Part shown: positions 48,501-57,998 of the stretch, piece by piece
Position numbering within the stretch: the stretch's first letter is position 1
Layout: the number at the start of each line of letters is the position of its first letter
Assembly (NCBI RefSeq): GCF_027580225.2
Contig: NC_073354.2
Coordinates: 9,276,001-9,340,000 of the forward strand
Reading direction: 5' to 3'
Length of the DNA: 64,000 nucleotides
Source of the DNA: Misgurnus anguillicaudatus
Lineage: Eukaryota; Chordata; Actinopteri; Cypriniformes; Cobitidae
Translations under genes and position numbers: made by a program
The notes under the pieces: model-generated
What the model was told of the DNA's origin: nothing
Databases searched by the model: none
Seen by the model: the letters and a program-made list of their open reading frames with translations, nothing else

Positions 48501-49730
48501 TTTAAAACAAGTGAGATTTGTCAAAACCCCTCTCCTGAATTATTTATGGGAAGCCCTGCACATCTGGATGGACTTATAGATCAGAAGGTGGACAGAAGTC
48601 ACATCCTTCAAGAGCTTAAAGATCTCGATGAGCAGATTATTGAGGAGAGCTTAAAACTTGATGCCCTGCGTTGCAGTGAATCTGAGGAGCATCGGTCTGA
48701 CGTCACGACACACAGCTCCTGTGGAGATCTGAAGATGATCTTGGCACATCCGGAGGAGAAGAAAGTAGAGAATATAGATAAAAGTCTGAACGGAGGACAA
48801 ATAAAGGTGAAGAAGGGCTCAGGACACAAAGTTGTGAAGTGCTCCATCATGGACAGAAACTTGAATCATGAATTAAGAAACTGTGGTTTCAGACACCATA
48901 AACTTCAAGATCTTCATTCTGCTCATCTGAAACATCTGTCAGATCCAGCAACAGATGAAACCAGCAGTCAACAACCTCATCATACAGATACATGTCAGTC
49001 GACATCTGAAGAAGATTACATCAGTCAGACACATTTAAATGAAACCATAATGGAGGATTTTAGTCTCAAAGTCTTGTTTGATACTGAGACTTTGAGTTTA
49101 GATGTCACACATGCATCCGAGCATTGCTCAAGTTTAGATGTGATTAATGATCAGTGTCACAGTGAATCTGTTACACAAATACCCAGTACACATTTATCTG
49201 CATGTGTCCAATCAGAGAGCTTCTCAGATCTTACTGTAGTTAACATCTGTCAGTCAGAGACTGATGATGTGTCTGATCCTGAGCAAGATACATTTGATCC
49301 TGGTGGTGTTGTCACTTCTGTGCCTGCTGTTTGGTTTGATATGCAGAAATCAAATCAAACCGCAGACGGACATGAGCAGTCAGACTCGATCTCATGTGAC
49401 GAAACCATCCAAATACCCCGAGAGTTCACCAATCCACTATACGGACAGCATATGCGTAACAATAACAACAACAAAAATACTGTTGCCCAGCCGCCAGTAT
49501 TGGACGGAGACCAATCTGAAGCTCAGATGAGCTGTGAATCCTCAAGAGTCCCATCAGAGATGAAGCATACAGACTGTATGTTTATGAATGTTAAAGGTGT
49601 TGAGATGATCAGACAGATCTCAGATAAGAATGAAGGTGATGTTTATGACGGTGGTGGTGACTCTGTGAGAGCCGTCTACGGATCTTCACTTGACCGACTG
49701 CAGATGAACACTTCAACTAGACCGGTGTGA
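29592..49730 (+). CDS. Sec14/CRAL-TRIO and spectrin-like repeat protein, 16 exons, ~1311 aa
   Basis: Exons: 29592-29619, 29781-29831, 29912-30038, 30143-30242, 31419-31538, 32198-32314, 35981-36141, 36231-36377, 36455-36557, 37799-37927, 39134-39319, 39432-39676, 43738-44595, 44703-44796, 47947-48051, 48366-49730. All are GT-AG and keep one frame. Residues ~15-181 are a divergent Sec14 domain of the SESTD1/MCF2/puratrophin type; YIDRSQLTSDLGGYLIYSHE with a following W matches the family motif. Residues ~182-505 are helical and spectrin-like (EKVELLWQQVFSKARLQLQ). Residues ~505-790 are Ser-rich and disordered; ~795-850 form an acidic coiled coil. The last exon opens with an Asp run (GAT repeat) at ~873. 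No DH or PH domain is seen, unlike RhoGEF members. Likely a cytoplasmic lipid-binding scaffold (inference). A second possible start is 29601. I do not recognise a gene symbol. Confidence 0.85.
30290..30783. mobile_element. TTAA-flanked element, AGGGGCCATGGCA ends, copy 1
   Basis: TTAA at 30286-30289 and 30784-30787. The ends AGGGGCCATGGCA and TGCCATGGCCCCT are perfect inverted repeats. The inner part shares long near-identical stretches (TATGATTGGGTCCCCAGTGC and more) with 61223-61583, so this family has two copies in the window. Confidence 0.85.
31060..31350. repeat. Dispersed MITE fragment with internal inverted repeat
   Basis: The left end AAAGGTTCACTCAAAAATAA and the following CTCATCCTCATG resemble a very common cyprinid inverted-repeat family. 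Internally, GACTTCCATAGTAGGAAAAA (about 31201) is repeated in reverse at about 31324 (TTTTTCCTACTATGGAAGTC). Boundaries are approximate. Confidence 0.55.
31660..31845 (+). repeat. tRNA-derived SINE
   Basis: TGCCTAGTGGTTAGAGTTGG resembles a pol III A box and GGTCAAGGGTTTGAGTCTC a B box. The unit continues with TGCCCTTTAGCAAAG and GAATGGGTTAAATGCAGAGG, a tail found in many teleost SINEs. It lies in the intron after exon 5 of the Sec14-spectrin gene. Confidence 0.75.
32357..33193. mobile_element. Large foldback element with TTAA target duplication
   Basis: TTAA at 32353-32356 and 33194-33197, ends AGGATTAGTC and GACTAATCCT. The two arms of about 300 bp are near-complements: for example GGCATAAGGGTCTTATCTAG at about 32599 and its complement at about 32951, and ACTCACCACCATGTCA against its complement near 33141. 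It begins 43 bp after the exon 6 donor of the Sec14-spectrin gene. Confidence 0.85.
33468..33507. repeat. (GT)n microsatellite
   Basis: About 40 bp of uninterrupted GT/TG repeat in intron 6 of the Sec14-spectrin gene. Confidence 0.9.
34892..35166. mobile_element. TTAA-flanked palindromic MITE, AGCAACACTATGTAGTTT ends
   Basis: TTAA at 34888-34891 and 35167-35170. The ends AGCAACACTATGTAGTTT and AACTACATAATGTTGCT are inverted repeats with one mismatch. The middle is GC-rich (GGGGGAGGGGCGGGGC), unlike its surroundings. 275 bp. Confidence 0.8.
35226..35320 (-). repeat. Second copy of the dispersed SINE/LINE-type block
   Basis: Reverse complement of the block at 23086-23185: TTGCCTCCCTATGACA, TTGTTTCCTAATC and AAGCGTCTGCTAAATGC occur in the expected reversed order. 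Confidence 0.6.
35690..35830. repeat. hAT-like terminal fragment
   Basis: Read on the minus strand, the end is TAGAGTTGTGCCGGTAGACG followed by ATACTATCGTGTATCGACG, a layout typical of hAT-type ends in cyprinid genomes. A possible distant partner, GGGCTGGGCGATTTTTTTCC, occurs at about 34150, but the pair was not proven. Confidence 0.4.
36952..37756. mobile_element. AT-rich terminal-inverted-repeat element, copy B, interrupted
   Basis: The ends CCCATACGGCAAAATATAT and TTTGCTGTATGGG match copy A at 17980-18328. A complete hAT-like element (37111-37530) is inserted inside. The right end lies about 42 bp before the acceptor of exon 10 of the Sec14-spectrin gene. Confidence 0.65.
37111..37530. 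mobile_element. hAT-like MITE nested in copy B
   Basis: The ends are TAGGGCCGGGACTCGATTAA and TTAAAGTCCCGGCCCTA. Target duplications are CTGAATAT (37103-37110) and CTGATTAT (37531-37538), 7/8 identical. The inner ends carry TTAATC-type repeats like those at 52969-54278, suggesting related families. 420 bp. Confidence 0.85.
38429..38804. mobile_element. TTAA-flanked MITE, AGGTGCAGT ends
   Basis: TTAA at 38425-38428 and 38805-38808. The ends AGGTGCAGTCAGTGTA and TGCATACTGCACCT are inverted repeats over the outer bases. 376 bp, non-coding, within intron 10 of the Sec14-spectrin gene. Confidence 0.7.
39998..40076 (+). repeat. tRNA-like sequence, SINE head or tRNA pseudogene
   Basis: GTATAGCTCAGTGGTAGAGC is a near-consensus tRNA D-arm/A box. 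GGTCATGGGTATGAACCCAG follows with a T-arm-like GGGTATGAACCC. The anticodon stem is imperfect and the acceptor stem is poor, so it is most likely the tRNA-derived head of a SINE, a form common in cyprinids, and not a functional tRNA. Confidence 0.65.
40436..41318. mobile_element. TTAA-flanked element, AGGTAGGGTA ends
   Basis: TTAA at 40432-40435 and 41319-41322. The left end is AGGTAGGGTAGCACATTTTG and the right end CAAATCTGTTACCATACCT. The outer bases are inverted repeats. 883 bp, no transposase-like frame. Confidence 0.6.
41370..42298. repeat. Unassigned repeat-like region in intron 12
   Basis: The left side has TAGCCTGACGTTGTC (about 41375) and the right side CACCCAGGCTATA (about 42280), so TAGCCTG/CAGGCTA may be short terminal inverted repeats of an element of about 900 bp. 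No coding capacity seen. Confidence 0.3.
42577..42880. mobile_element. Inverted-repeat element, GTTCCC/GACGCTGCGTC family
   Basis: The left arm has GTTATGTATGTAACTGTTGT, then GAGAAGGGAATGAGACGCTG. The right arm has GTGACGCAGCGCAAGTTCCC, then GGAACTGTAACAATGTATCT, reverse complementary to the left with mismatches. A further copy begins at 63936 and runs off the window. The family is very common in cyprinid genomes. Confidence 0.7.
43130..43320. repeat. Dispersed repeat, three copies in window (copy 1)
   Basis: Shared words include TTGAATGCTTTATTCTG followed by TTGGTTGAGAAATGTTCCA, AAACTGCACACCTGAC and GGGCAATGTTT. Related copies are at 45405-45550 and 59835-59985. Confidence 0.65.
45405..45550. 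repeat. Dispersed repeat, copy 2
   Basis: TTGAATGCTTTATTCTGGTG, GAGAAGTGTTCCATGGGTGT, AAACCGCACACCTAACTTG and GAGCAATGTTT match the copy at 43130 in the same order. Confidence 0.65.
45715..46095. mobile_element. hAT-like MITE with TATCGG repeats
   Basis: The ends TAGGGATGGACAATAT and ATATCGGTGCATCCCTA are inverted repeats. Flanks are CGTATAAT (45707-45714) and CTTATAAT (46096-46103), a 7/8 target duplication. The interior is full of TATCGG and GGCCGATA words on both strands. 381 bp. Confidence 0.8.
46420..47360. mobile_element. GAGTC-rich element interrupted by another element
   Basis: Repeated GAGTC/GACCGAG words (for example AAGACCGAGTCTTTGAGCAA) fill both flanks of the insertion at 46615-46993, and the right end reads GACTCCAGTACTACATCACT. 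This is the common teleost element with a TAGTGATGTAGTACT-type end. The left boundary near TAGGAGTGATGGGGACGAGA is approximate. Confidence 0.5.
46615..46993. mobile_element. Nested inverted-repeat element, GCCGTTTCTCAATGTCAAAG ends
   Basis: The left end is GCCGTTTCTCAATGTCAAAG and the right end is ATCCTTGACATTGAGAAACGGC, near-perfect inverted repeats of about 28 bp. It carries several AGGATCCT words and splits the GAGTC-rich element. 379 bp, non-coding. Confidence 0.75.
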
Positions 49731-51163
49731 ACTCAAACATTATACTGTAATGGTGACATGATGGCCGTTTCAAACATCACTGAGCTCTCTTCAATCGACG
49801 CTTTTATTGACTGACTCAACAGTTTTATGTCTGACATTCATACTTAGTCTAAAGCACCAGTATCAGACTCAATCTAACGTTTTATTCAAGCTAACAAGTT
49901 TACTAAAATCTGATTTGGTACTGGAATTGACCATGTTTACATGCACCCTCATAATGCGATTATAATGGGATTTTGGCAATATTGCAATACTTTACCTTAT
50001 GTAAGCGCAATATTTTAGATAAAAATAATGCGATTTAAGCTCATAATCGCACAAAGTATAATCATATTAAAAGAGGTGGTGTACGCTGGCTTTATTAGCA
50101 ATATGCGTCTATGTAACATTTTATTGTAGTCTGCACATGCATATATACTATATTGTAATGTCCATTGAGTTTAACAGCTTCTGACATGTGGGTTTTATAC
50201 TGGTCAGCATGTTGCCTACATAGACATGAAGTCTGCTCACTAGGGTTTGAAACGACTTTTATCTTACTACCACCTTTCATATTCATCAGTGGCAGCTCGT
50301 GACTGCTCATCCGAGGGGCGCAAATAAGTGTTCGGAGTGTCTCGTGTGTTGCTTGTGTTTTCAAAATATGTGTTTGTTGCGTCGTGTGAAATAAGTGCCT
50401 GCTGCACACGTGCCAAAACAGTTTATGATAAGAGACGCTAACGTTCACACAATACATGCAAGACACTCCCTTAACAGTAAACTCTGATTACGCATGAGCT
50501 AATGCGAGTATCTGGCAACCTCGAGCGTCTCTTTTATCATAAACCCTTTAGAAGCATTTGCAGCGCCGAACACATATTTTGAAATTACAAACCACACACA
50601 TGATGGCTACATAGGCTCTGTCCCAAATGGCGCACTGCATGTGGACTTTCGGTCTTGTGGCCTTAAATTGTGTGTGCTCGCTTAGTCTGAGTGCGTAGGG
50701 TGTCCCATCTGTCACTTTTATGCTCCGAAGTGTGCTCATCAGCGCCCCCTTTGAACCCTTGATGCGGTCTTCAGCAAAGCCTGCACTGCAGCATGCTTCA
50801 TGCACTTTACCAACCCAGAAGTCCTTGCGAAAGAGCAATCAGATCAATCGGACGACGGAAGGGAGGAGTTCACACTGATGGTCAACTTTTCTTCCTATTT
50901 CCGGCATGACGCTCAAGTCTGTCCCAAAATACGACTCCAGTGCGCCCTCTTGGACTCGCGTCAAGGGTCCCTAAAGTCTGCACTACATTATGTCATCTAA
51001 GTGTGGAATCTGTGCCATTTGGGACAGGGCAAAACATGTGACGAACTTCGCATCGTGCGTCCTCGAAAAAAGAAGTCATTGGCCGTCACTGATATTCATA
51101 TTAAGTTTTCATTCATGTCTATGCCTTTTACCATATTGTTTTTATTTAATCATTTTGAATCAG
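49731..51163. other. Intergenic region between the Sec14-spectrin and actin genes
   Basis: Contains the 3' UTR of the upstream gene; a CATGTTTACATGCACCCTCA repeat-like segment near 49932; and an inverted-repeat element at about 50609-51031 with ends GGCTCTGTCCCAAATGGCGC and GTGCCATTTGGGACAGGGC. A CAG directly before the actin ATG could be the acceptor of an intron in the 5' UTR. No gene is seen. Confidence 0.55.
50609..51031. mobile_element. Inverted-repeat element with GTCCCAAATGG ends
   Basis: The left end GGCTCTGTCCCAAATGGCGC and right end GTGCCATTTGGGACAGGGC are inverted repeats. The interior holds further CTGTCCCA and GTGCGCC words. No clear target duplication. It ends about 130 bp before the actin-family start codon. 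Confidence 0.6.
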
Positions 51164-54100
51164 ATGGAGTACAAGACACCCATTGTTCTAGATACAGGAT
51201 CTGGTTTGATGAAGGCTGGGTTTGCAGACCAGGACCTTCCATCATCTGTGTTCCCAACTATTATTGGGCATCCAAAATATGAGGTAAACTCTTCTGCTTG
51301 CTTACAGTGAGATCATCTTCAGTACTTCAGTCAGTCATGAATGTTGATGTTATTGCAGGAGGTGATGAGTGGAGGTGTAAACCGAGAGCTGTATGTTGGT
51401 CATGATGCGCAACACATGAGAGGAGTTCTGACACTTAAACATCCCATAAAGAACGGCATCGTAAACAACTGGGATGAGATGGAGATGGTGAGCTGCTGGG
51501 TTTTAATGGTTACTAATAATACACACGGTTTCAGGGGTTTTTCTCCTCCTAGGAGTTTTACCTCTGGACTAGCCATGAGGGTTTTTCTCCTAGGGGGGTT
51601 TTCATCCCCTAGAGCAGGGGTGGGGAACCCTGGTCCTGGAGGGCCATTGTCCTGCAGAGTTATGTTCCAACCCTAATTAAACACACCTGAAAAATCCAAT
51701 TAAAGTCTTCCCGATCACTTGGAAATTAAAATCAGGTGTATTTCATTAGGGATGGAACCAAACTCTGCAGGACAGTGGCCCTCCAGGACCCAGGGTTCCC
51801 CACTCCTGCCCTAGAGAGTCCGCCACCTTTGGCTTAAAGGTGGAGTCCACGATGTTTGAAAAACGCTTTGGAAAAGGCCGACTACCAAAACACACTTATA
51901 GCCGATCAGCAGTAAGGAGCGTGTCTACTAACCGACATCCTTGCCGGGTTGCGTATGTGTGGGGCGGGTCTATCAACAGAAGGTCCAGATTCTATTGGGG
52001 TAGGGGCGGGTTTGTTTAGGTGATTTCAAATATCAACATTGGCTTTCAAACATCATGGACTCCGCCTTTAACTTACTACTTTACTGTATACGTTACATTA
52101 TTACTATGCTCGCTTTTCTATGCTTTTTCTACATCTATTAATGTAAAGCTGCTTTAAAACAATTAATTGTGAAAAGCACTATATAAATAGAATTGAATTG
52201 GACTGAAAACCAAATGGGTGTTTGTCAATCAAAACAGTTTCTGAATTAGTGGTTTTTGGGCTTTGTTTCTAAAAATAAGATTTTTTTGTGTGTAGATCTG
52301 GCATCATGCTTTCCAGCAGCTTGCTGTGGATCCTCAGGATCATCCGGTGTTACTAACCGAGGCCGCCAGGAACCCTGTGGAGAACCGTCAGCGGATGATC
52401 GAAGTGATGTTTGAGGTCTTTAACGTCCCTCTCACATTTGTGGCCATGCAGGCTGTTCTGGCACTTTATGCTTCAGGACGAACCACAGGTCTGTGGGTTA
52501 TTTTACATTCTGCTCTCAATCACAGCATGTCAACATATGAAGTTATGCTTCGTTTCATTGTTAGTAAATTAAGTGTTGGCCTTTAAAAATATACTTTTAT
52601 CAGTTGATACTAATGCAATATTTATAGTCCATGTGTGGAGCTGATTATTCACACTTCTGTTGTTGTGTGTTTGCAAAATGATGTATCATGTTTCCTTACA
52701 TTTTACCCTCTATCATGGTTTATGGATTAGTTTGTTTCTATATGCCAAACATATATAAGAAAATAAGTGTTGTGTGTTTGTATGGTCAGGTGTGGTGTTG
52801 GACTCTGGAGATGGTGTCAGTCATTGTGTTCCAGTATTTGATGGTTACTGTCTGCCTCATGCGGTACAGCGCTTCAATCTGGCTGGCGCAGATGTCACCT
52901 CACAACTTCAGAAGGTACACAAACATTCATAAAGTGAGCTTTGATGGTGATGAGATGCAATGAATTAGTAGGGCTGTCAATAGATTAAAAAAATTAATCT
53001 AGATTAATCGCATGATTTCATGAGTTAACTGCGATTAATCGCAAATTAATCGCACATTTTTATCCATTCTAAATTTACCCTAATTTAACACTTTTCAGGT
53101 TTTTAATATTCTAATCATATATACATATATAGATGCTTTATGCAAATGTATGTTAACAACAGCCTGTTTACATTTTAACAGAATCACCAGCCATTGTTTT
53201 GTATATGAATTTTCCTTTCAGAAGATTTTTCTTTCTCCATTTTTGTTTGCTGCTGCATCATTTGTGACATGTGCTGGCAAATTGAGTCGGAATTAGCAAA
53301 TTTAAAAAAAAATAGTTGTTCATATTTTGACATTCTCTATTAAAACATAGAACAATGCATGATTTGTTGAAATATAAAAAAATATGACAGAACTACACGT
53401 GTTTGAAGTTGAAAGAGTCAAATTACCACAAACATTTCCACATCCATACATTATATTACCACATCAATACCTTAAAATCACTGGTAAAACTAATAGATTT
53501 AGCACACACAAAGCAAAAACATCATCAATGTATGTTCAACTTTTTTTCCTTGTTGTTTGATTGACATTGAGACAGACTGCTTAAAATCTAAGTGATCTAA
53601 TATAATGTTACACATCAGATAGTTTTACCCAACAGTTAACCAAACATTTACTTAAAACATAACAGATTATAGAGCCTACCTGCGTGAATTCTTATCAAAA
53701 CAGATATTTGTAAAACTGTAATTTTGTGTAGATGTCTATATATCCGGGTCGCGCACTCGCGCGTCTGTGTGCACGCGCTTCAGATATCAGTCAGTCAGCG
53801 TGAGGGGATCGCTTTTGAGTCTTGTCGCTCTTAATAACTCTTTAACATTAATCAGGTACCGAACTTTATCTCTCTTAATGACTCTTTTAACATCAAGCAA
53901 GTCCTGCAGTATATTTTCTAAGTCATGCATAAAAGCGAAACCAAAATGAATTGAGACGCATTTTTGTATTAGATTAAGCATTAGGAGGACGGTAACGTTA
54001 CACCTCTCAGACGTATAAATAAAGATCATATCAGATGTCCAACGAGCATTTAGAGCATTGGATTTGGTAGACGATTTGCTTAATGTTCTTATTTCTATGA

Positions 54101-56801
54101 AAACCTTTTACTCATTTAGAGAGAGTCACATTTGTCTGCGTCTCTGTTCATTCAACTATGGGCTGGACCAAGGGTCAAACAGAAATTGCGCGTTGCGTTA
54201 ATCTTCGTTAATAAAATTAGTGGCGTTAAAATGAATTTGCGTTAACGCGTTATTAACGCGTTAATTTTGACAGCCCTAATTTTTAGACATGACAGCAAGT
54301 GACACAATAGACATTAGTGATTTTATGTTTTATAAAACTATAGCAGCAATACAAAACTGGTTTAAGTTTTAATAAAGCATTTATTAATTAAAATCATCAG
54401 TTATTTATTAGCACAACACTTTAGGTTGTTTATGGTTGAGACGTGTTATAGCAGTGCACCTGTTGCCATTAGTCATGTCTACCTACTTCATAATAGGGGT
54501 GTCACGATTCTCCAAATCCTCGATTTGATTAAATTTTCGGTTCTAATGTCACGATTCGATTCTCAATTTTTACATTTTTTTAAAGCACAAAAAATGCTAT
54601 GCCATTATTATACTAGACTTTTATGAAACATAATATCTGACCTTGAACCCGGAGATGCCCTGCCAGTCGTGCTGCCAGTGGAAAAATATGGTTCAAGCGC
54701 TGATAAAACGAAACTTCCTGTAAGATGAACATTCCTGTCAGTACTTTGCACCTTAAACACACGCTTTTATTACCGTCAGACGAGATTGTGAGACTATACC
54801 TCAATAAGTCATGTTTAAATGCTGTTTTCATAACTCTTAAGCAACTGAAATAAGTTGTTGTAAAACTTAAACAGATCTCAGTTCAGAGAAAAGACCGGTC
54901 CTGGCACAGACGCCGTTCTGCCATCTCCTCTGCAGGAGGCGCGCGCTGTTTTTTTGTTTCCCATGTAAAGAGCAGCTTGCGTGGTGTCTTCTGCATCTGC
55001 CATGCTATCTTTTAACTGGCTGTAGCTAGCCAAGTTAGAGGAGGTTGACTCGCAGCACTAAACGTGTTTTTTTTTTCCCGCTTGGCACGCCGACCGGACG
55101 TGACATGGGGGCGTGGCAGCATTGACGATTCAATTTTTTTAAAATTTGAAGTTCGAGGTTATGACTTAATTTCGATCGATTTCAATTTAAAATCAAAATC
55201 ATGACACCCTTACTTCATAAATGTTGATATTTGTTTTAATAGTAAACTCTGTGTATTTTGTAGCTGCTCCTGGATCAGGGTGTTCGTATGCAGACATCTG
55301 CAGAACTGGAGATCGTACGAGAGATGAAAGAGAAATGTTGTTATGTGGCTCTGGATTATGAATCTGAGCTCAGGAGAGGAGATACAGACTCATCTGAACT
55401 TCACTACACTTTACCTGATGGACGTCTCATCTCACTCACTACTGAACCATTCAGGTTAATCATCTGTGTGTCTCTCAACATAATAACACTGATCCACCAG
55501 CAATACTGCTGTATCCTGTAAATTTACTACTATATTAATGTCATACACAGGGCCCCAGAAATCCTCTTCAGACCGGAGCTGATTGGACGAGATCATTATG
55601 GGATGCACGAAAGCGTTTTCAAATCCATTCTTCAGTCAGACATCGATCTGCGGAGGAGTTTTGTAGGAAATATCCTCCTGTCAGGTAGAGAAATGAAGAT
55701 TATCAGTTCTATTGTTCAAATAATCAGTCCTTCCAGAAAAACTGAGTTTTTTTATCGTTGCGGGCAAAAGTGCTTGATCTTGCGGCACGTTTGCGATTAA
55801 ATATGAGGGATATTTATGCAATTTTATGTGATGCAATTGAGGGAACTTGGAAAAATTGCGGGAGCTTGCAAAACTGAGAACTTGCAGAAACTGTTTGCAG
55901 CTTTTCCTTGACGTTAACGTCGCGTAATTACGTCACTTCCTAACATTCCCATGACAACGGGACATGGCTGCGCTTGTGTGAAGTAAATGCAACATTTTCA
56001 GTGTTCTGCTAAGATATATTTGACTTTTTTCCACAAAAATGTGGGGATTATGAAGTCATGCAAGCCCCGCATATTTTGTGTGTGGAAATCTGCCATTTAT
56101 GCGGCGAAAGTGCAGCGTATTTTTAAAAATGCGGTCACCGCATAAATATGTGGACTTTGCATGATTCAATGCATAATTAGCCAATCACATCACATTTTTC
56201 TGGAGGGACAATAAAATGTGCTTTAGTCTGTGTGGTAAATAATGATGTAACTGACCTTTAGTGACACTAATCACAATCCAGCACATCTTATAAAAGTTTA
56301 TAGTAGTTGTCCATTCTTTTCTTTTAAACAATCAAGTATAGCACTTATTATACATGGCATGTGTTTAGGTAATGTATAGTTTAATAAATATTTGATATTT
56401 ACAATTGATACAATTTGCAAGTCAATATTTTTTAATAAGACTAATAATATTAGTTAATTAATAAGATTTGTAATTGACAACATTACAGCTCTTATTATAT
56501 TGTTATAGTGTTTTGACCAATCAGCATCCAGATTTTCTCTAACGCTCACCGTTGTGTCTTTTTTGGAGGTGGTAATACGCTGTTGGCCGGTCTTCCTGAG
56601 CGTTTACAGTATGAAATCAGACACATGGTTCCTGTTGATCTGATGGAGAACGTGAGAGTATTGAGTCCAAAAGATCGAGATTTCTCTGTGTGGTGTGGAG
56701 GAGCCGTATTGTCAAACCTGCCCATGTTCTCCAGTGCCTGGATCAGTGCTGATGAATATGAAGAGTTTGGTCCACAGATTGTCTTTAGGAAATGTTTCTG
56801 A
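51164..56801 (+). CDS. Divergent actin-family protein, 7 exons, 374 aa
   Basis: Exons 51164-51283, 51359-51487, 52296-52488, 52790-52914, 55264-55454, 55551-55684 and 56569-56801 join in frame at GT-AG sites into 374 aa; conventional actin has 375-377. Nucleotide-binding elements are present: phosphate-1 loop [14 protein letters not shown] (Asp10, Lys17), [18 protein letters not shown] with the catalytic Gln at 135, phosphate-2 [19 protein letters not shown], the adenosine motif [15 protein letters not shown], and the C-terminus RKCF. The DNase-loop region keeps actin length. At the site of actin His73 (YPIEHGI) this protein has HPIKNGI, so the methylated histidine is replaced by Asn. The middle ([18 protein letters not shown] region) is more divergent. 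It is closer to conventional actin than to distant ARPs; it may be an ACTRT/ACTL-like testis-type or a fish-retained paralogue. Role unknown; ATP binding is likely. Confidence 0.9.
51615..51808. mobile_element. hAT-like MITE with exact 8-bp target duplication
   Basis: The ends CAGGGGTGGGGAACCCTGGT and its inverted match GGGTTCCCCACTCCTG are separated by a palindromic interior. Flanks are CCCTAGAG at 51607-51614 and 51809-51816, an exact duplication. 194 bp, in intron 2 of the actin-family gene. Confidence 0.9.
51838..52067. mobile_element. TTAA-flanked MITE, AGGTGGAGTCCACGATG ends
   Basis: TTAA at 51834-51837 and 52068-52071. The ends AGGTGGAGTCCACGATGTTT and AAACATCATGGACTCCGCCT are inverted repeats with few mismatches. 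230 bp; immediately follows the hAT-like element at 51615-51808. Confidence 0.8.
52072..52200 (+). repeat. LINE (L2-type) 3' tail
   Basis: TGTAAAGCTGCTTTAAAACA, GTGAAAAGCACTATATAAAT and the final GAATTGAATTG are the typical end of fish L2/CR1 LINEs and of SINEs that borrow this tail. It directly abuts the TTAA element on its left. Confidence 0.7.
52969..54278. mobile_element. hAT-like element, TAGGGCTGTCAA ends
   Basis: The left end is TAGGGCTGTCAATAGATTAA and the right end GTTAATTTTGACAGCCCTA, with subterminal TTAATCG/CGTTAA words on both sides. About 1.3 kb in intron 4 of the actin-family gene. The flanking 8-mers TGAATTAG and ATTTTTAG match only in part, so the insertion is old or the boundaries are shifted. 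No transposase frame found. Confidence 0.7.
54494..55212. mobile_element. hAT-like element with exact 8-bp target duplication
   Basis: The ends TAGGGGTGTCACGATTCT and AAAATCATGACACCCTTA are inverted repeats. CTTCATAA is present at 54486-54493 and at 55213-55220. 719 bp, no intact transposase; its right end is about 50 bp upstream of the exon 5 acceptor of the actin-family gene. Confidence 0.85.
55690..56560. other. Intron 6 of the actin-family gene
   Basis: Repeat-like text around 55750-56200 (TTGCGGGCAAAAGTGCTTGA, AAAATTGCGGGAGCTTGC and GCAAGCCCCGCATATTTTG), then AT-rich sequence. No exon or RNA gene is seen before the final exon at 56569. Confidence 0.5.
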
Positions 56802-57998
56802 GACAACTCTTTTTAATGTTTTATTGTCTGTCAAACTGAGGCTTTTGAAAAGAGAGGACTTTTTTTAACTCTTTAAAGCTGCCTAAGGTATTCTTAGGTT
56901 TTGATCTCAAACTTGAAGTCGTGTTTTAATGATTACAAAATGAACTTCTTTGAACAAACACCCAAAGCTCTTAATAACATTAATAATAATATTGCATATT
57001 AATCAGATATCTTTATATCAAATTAATTTTCTATACAATATTTTGTCTATTTTTGTGTTTGTGTGTAACCAGAGTCTGGTTTTTATAAATGTTAAGTTGT
57101 CAGTGTTATTCTGATGCTGTGTGTAAATGTGCAGACTGTGCCATAATCATCTATAGACTTAAATCATCTTTATGTGAAACTCTCAGAGGAGTGCAGTATT
57201 TACATCATGAGATCCTTTTCTCCTACATCTGCCCAATTTCTCAACCTTTTCTCAGGTACTTTTTATCTTTTGTGTGTTTTGCTGAGCAGAATTTGATTTT
57301 TTTTGTGTGCACGCGTGTCATTTTTCAGTTGTCTTTGTAACTTCACTTGGGTTTTGATTTCGTCTTTTATCTGAAGATCTGGTTTTGAAATGCATATGGA
57401 TGGATTACATGCATTGAGATCTCTGTCCTGCAGCCTTTGACCTCACAGACCTCTTCAATAATTCTCATCAGTCCCATCACTGTTAAAAATGCTTTATTAT
57501 TCACCTCGTATGTATGTGTATTTACTGTCTGCATTTCTGTGAATGTACAAACTGTAAATGTACTGTAAATCTCTGGGGATTTGGTCGTGTGTAAATGTTA
57601 ATGTGAAGGTTTAAATACAAATCCTCTTATGTAGAGTTAGTGTATGTGTTGAATGTAATGGATTTAATGTCATGTGATCCCAGCATCAGTGTCTGTTAAT
57701 CTGTCCTGACATTTTTACAATAAATATTAATTCTAAATGAAGCAGGTTTTGTGTACTTTTCTATTTAAATGTTTATCACGCTCGAAATCTCTACTGCTGC
57801 TTATAACCATTTTTATATGTAAAAAATAAGTTTTATTTGACGTGTACAGACACTACTTTTTAAATGCTTTTGTTATATTTAAGAGAATGATGGGCACCCA
57901 ATATGTTATTGGTGTTACATGTACTCATTCCTGGTAACACCCCTGCATATATCTGACTTTAAACTGACTTGATGTAAAAAAGCTCAAAATGTATTTAA
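56802..57998 (+). other. 3' UTR of the actin-family gene and spacer
   Basis: Long AT-rich sequence after the stop codon. The first convincing polyadenylation hexamer is AATAAA at 57719-57724, giving a 3' UTR of about 0.9 kb. Nothing else is seen. Confidence 0.5.
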
